Shown in pieces: positions 62,305 to 64,000 of a stretch of DNA of 64,000 nt. The notes under the pieces were generated by a model, which searched no databases, was not told the DNA's origin, and saw only the letters and a program-made list of their open reading frames with translations. The first letter of the stretch is position 1. The number at the start of each line of letters is the position of its first letter. Position numbers and translations under genes: made by a program. The DNA is from IMCC45349 sp047219225 (GTDB lineage Bacteria; Bacteroidota; Bacteroidia; Flavobacteriales; Flavobacteriaceae): assembly GCF_047219225.1 (NCBI RefSeq), contig NZ_CP178208.1, positions 3,286,001 through 3,350,000 of the forward strand. The letters are read 5' to 3'.

Positions 62305-63107
62305 TAAAGCTTATAATGATTCATTAATAATTTCTCGTAAACGCTATCTGGTAAAATACGCTTTAATACTATAGAGAATTTTTGCATAAACTCACCAACT
62401 TTATAATGTACTTTTGGACGAGAAGTATTTATTATTTTATAAATAGATTTAGCCATAATTAATGGATCTTTACCACTATCAACATGCTCATCCATTAATT
62501 TAAGAGTATTACTATAAGGTACTTGATATGGCGAATCATCTTTTATTGGTGCATGATAACGTCCTGCGGCTATATTTGTAGCAAAATCTCCTGGAGCAAC
62601 ATTAGTCATATGTATATTAAAATCCTTAATCTCCATTCTAAATGCTTCTGTAATTATTTCTAAAGCACCTTTACTAGCACTATAAATACCTCTATATGGC
62701 AATCCCATATAACCTGCAATTGAGGTTACATTAATAATTAACCCAGAATTTTGTATTCGCATTTGTGGCAATACAGCTTTAATAACATTTATAGGTCCAA
62801 AAAAGTTGGTTTCAAAATTACGTTTAATTTCACTTTCTGGTATTTCTTCTATAGGTCCAGTAATACCTGCTCCTGCATTATTAATTAATACATCAATTTT
62901 TCCTTCTTTTTCTACAAGCGTATTTATACAAGTTGTTATTGTTTCATTTTTTGTAACATCTAATTCAATTATAGGGAACTTGCTTTGATTATACTTTTCT
63001 GGAGATCTGCTTGTGCCATATACTACATATCCTTTTTCTAATAAAAACTCTCCAACAGATTTGCCTATACCAGAAGATCCACCTGTAATTAAAACAACTT
63101 TAGACAT
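62304..63107 (-). CDS. Short-chain dehydrogenase/reductase (classical SDR)
   Basis: The 267-residue protein has TGGSSGIGKSVG (TGxxxGxG), the NNAG motif (INNAGAGITGP), catalytic Ser in NVTSIAGYMG and YSASKGALE (YxxxK). NAD(P)-dependent oxidoreductase of unknown substrate; the C-terminal extension is like the group that includes retinol-dehydrogenase-like bacterial SDRs. It is the first gene of a coupled pair with a small lipoprotein. Confidence 0.88.
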   Translation of the reverse strand: MSKVVLITGGSSGIGKSVGEFLLEKGYVVYGTSRSPEKYNQSKFPIIELDVTKNETITTCINTLVEKEGKIDVLINNAGAGITGPIEEIPESEIKRNFETNFFGPINVIKAVLPQMRIQNSGLIINVTSIAGYMGLPYRGIYSASKGALEIITEAFRMEIKDFNIHMTNVAPGDFATNIAAGRYHAPIKDDSPYQVPYSNTLKLMDEHVDSGKDPLIMAKSIYKIINTSRPKVHYKVGEFMQKFSIVLKRILPDSVYEKLLMNHYKL

Positions 63108-63153
63108 TATAAAACTTTATGATTAGAAGCCAAAAATAAGAAACTTTAAGGCA

Positions 63154-63257
63154 CAAAAAAAGGCAAGCTACCTACATCACACCGCTACGACCATTTACCT
63201 TTGCTGCGTTCCCGCCCTGGAGGATTCAACAGGAGCTGGTTGTGTAGGACTTGCCGG
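63154..63257 (-). ncRNA. ffs: Bacterial small signal recognition particle RNA
   Basis: Read on the minus strand, the sequence is a long hairpin. The end arms GGCAAG (63255-63250) and CTTGCC (63167-63162) pair, and the inner arms continue through CCTACAC and GTGTGATGTAGG. The apical part contains the conserved SRP loops: CAGGGCGGGAACGCAGCAAAGG, abbreviated here, which is the 4.5S helix-8 core with its GGAA-type tetraloop and the AGCA asymmetric loop. A -7 box (63261-63268) lies just before the 5-prime end and a T-run (63161-63154) follows the last pair, so the transcript is about 100 nt. It binds Ffh to target membrane proteins. Confidence 0.9.
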
Positions 63258-63260
63258 CTG

Positions 63261-63268
63261 CAAAGATA
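63261..63268 (-). promoter_or_regulatory. -7 box (TATCTTTG) for the SRP RNA
   Basis: Minus-strand exact TAnnTTTG match ending about 5 bases from the expected 5-prime end of the RNA. Confidence 0.7.
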
Positions 63269-63345
63269 CAATCTTTTAATATTTTAACAATGATTTTTTT
63301 TACTGAATTTAAATAAATAAATTGCTGAAAAATATAAAATCTACA

Positions 63346-64000
63346 ATGCAATTTCATAAGCTACTTATTGTCACTTTTTTAAGCCTAATTTTATCTGCTT
63401 GCGGAAGTAAAACAGAAAAGAAAAAAAACAACTTTTCTATACAGATAAATAACAATGAAAAACTAATTTCTAATAATAGTACACTTAATATATCCCTAAA
63501 AAGTAAAGACAATGCTTTAAAAACAGATGATGTAACATATACATTAAATGGAAACCCAGTAACAAATGGTATTAACCTATCTAATACAAGACTTGGAAAT
63601 CATACATTAAAAGCAACTATTAGCTATGGAGGTGAAACCGAAGTTATTAGCAAATCTTTTACTTTAGTTAATCAGCATCAACCTAAAATATACACCTATA
63701 AAATATTAAATGAGTATCCGCATGATATAACATCATATACACAAGGTCTTGAATTTTTTAATGGAGACCTTTATGAAAGCACAGGACAGTATGGAGAATC
63801 CAAACTTAGAAAAGTTAATTATAAAACTGCTGAAGTTTTACAAAATATAAACCTTGAATCTTCATTTTTTGGCGAAGGTTTAACAATATTAAATAATAAT
63901 GTATATCAGTTAACATGGCAAGAAAACACAGGTTTTGTATACGATTTAGAAACTTTTGAAAAGAAAAGTACTTTTAAATATGGAAAAAGTATCGAAGGCT
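63346..64000 (+). CDS. Glutaminyl-peptide cyclotransferase lipoprotein (partial, cut by window end)
   Basis: An open frame from the ATG at 63346 to the window edge (218 codons visible). It begins with a lipoprotein signal (LSLILSAC, cysteine about 19) and a beta-rich region of about 100 residues. From about residue 115 follows HDITSYTQGLEF-FNGDLYESTGQYGESKLRKV (split here), the start of the glutamine cyclotransferase beta-propeller (PF05096). The enzyme turns N-terminal Gln into pyroglutamate in exported proteins, common in Bacteroidota because many exported proteins begin with Gln after signal cleavage. The catalytic C-terminal part lies outside the window. Confidence 0.8.
   Translation, partial: MQFHKLLIVTFLSLILSACGSKTEKKKNNFSIQINNNEKLISNNSTLNISLKSKDNALKTDDVTYTLNGNPVTNGINLSNTRLGNHTLKATISYGGETEVISKSFTLVNQHQPKIYTYKILNEYPHDITSYTQGLEFFNGDLYESTGQYGESKLRKVNYKTAEVLQNINLESSFFGEGLTILNNNVYQLTWQENTGFVYDLETFEKKSTFKYGKSIEG

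Noticed and set aside
1..64000. CRISPR arrays, tRNA/rRNA genes, prophage or insertion sequences.
   Set aside because: No regularly spaced repeats, no cloverleaf sequences in the intergenic gaps, and no transposase, integrase or phage structural gene were found on reading.

Overview
The window is AT-rich, gene-dense chromosomal DNA of a marine-type Flavobacteriia member (phylum Bacteroidota). The evidence is threefold. First, many genes are preceded by the Bacteroidota -7 promoter box TAnnTTTG, and ordinary Shine-Dalgarno sites are mostly absent. Second, the protein families are typical of the group: a TonB-dependent beta-barrel receptor with a carboxypeptidase-like N-domain, a type IX secretion C-terminal signal, a CAL67264-type small membrane protein, a DUF4834 protein, DUF3857 transglutaminases and OmpP1/FadL. 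Third, prfB carries the classical programmed +1 frameshift. I see no prophage, insertion sequence, CRISPR array, tRNA or rRNA, and no stretch over 300 bases without a gene. The one RNA gene found is the small SRP RNA near the right end.

Layout. 0-10 kb: partial DUF4834 gene, outer-membrane protein plus acetyltransferase-like protein, a pair of PLP enzymes (cysteine-synthase-like and serine-palmitoyltransferase-like) that may make sulfonolipid or sphingolipid bases, oligopeptidase B, the YbaB nucleoid protein, threonine aldolase and a large secreted zinc metalloprotease. 11-20 kb: prfB with its frameshift, ArsC-like protein, TonB-type receptor, di-haem cytochrome c peroxidase, fumarase, a Crp/Fnr regulator and imidazolonepropionase. 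20-27 kb: formimidoylglutamase (second histidine-degradation gene), acetyltransferase, several uncharacterised membrane proteins and a lipoprotein. 27-34 kb: a minus-strand cluster with a tightly packed four-gene core (unknown 351-aa protein, AAA+ ATPase, Nudix hydrolase, unknown 411-aa protein) headed by a long coiled-coil protein and a newly noticed 59-aa membrane protein. This is the most system-like uncharacterised locus in the window.

34-44 kb: FadL, MBL-fold lipoprotein, EttA with a small membrane protein, then a redox-stress-like group (pirin, MarR, FMN reductase, DoxX) with two matching palindromic operator candidates, an acyl-CoA carboxylase beta subunit with the stump of an MFS transporter behind it, a second DoxX-family protein and a vWA-like secreted protein. 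44-51 kb: MenE-like ligase diverging from a pair of DUF3857 transglutaminase-like proteins (one with and one without the catalytic residues), a T9SS-exported META-like protein, and an epimerase/HxlR divergent pair with twin operator candidates. 52-64 kb: thioredoxin-like lipoproteins, pheT, a PAP2 phosphatase, a DUF2007 protein, a second ABC-F protein, transaldolase/fructose-6-phosphate aldolase, small lipoproteins, an SDR, the SRP RNA and the start of a glutaminyl-peptide cyclotransferase gene cut by the window edge.

Most genes are short, independently terminated units; strong intrinsic terminators are common and several serve convergent genes from both sides. Several start codons were moved downstream because the first ATG of the open frame lies inside or upstream of a clear -7 box.
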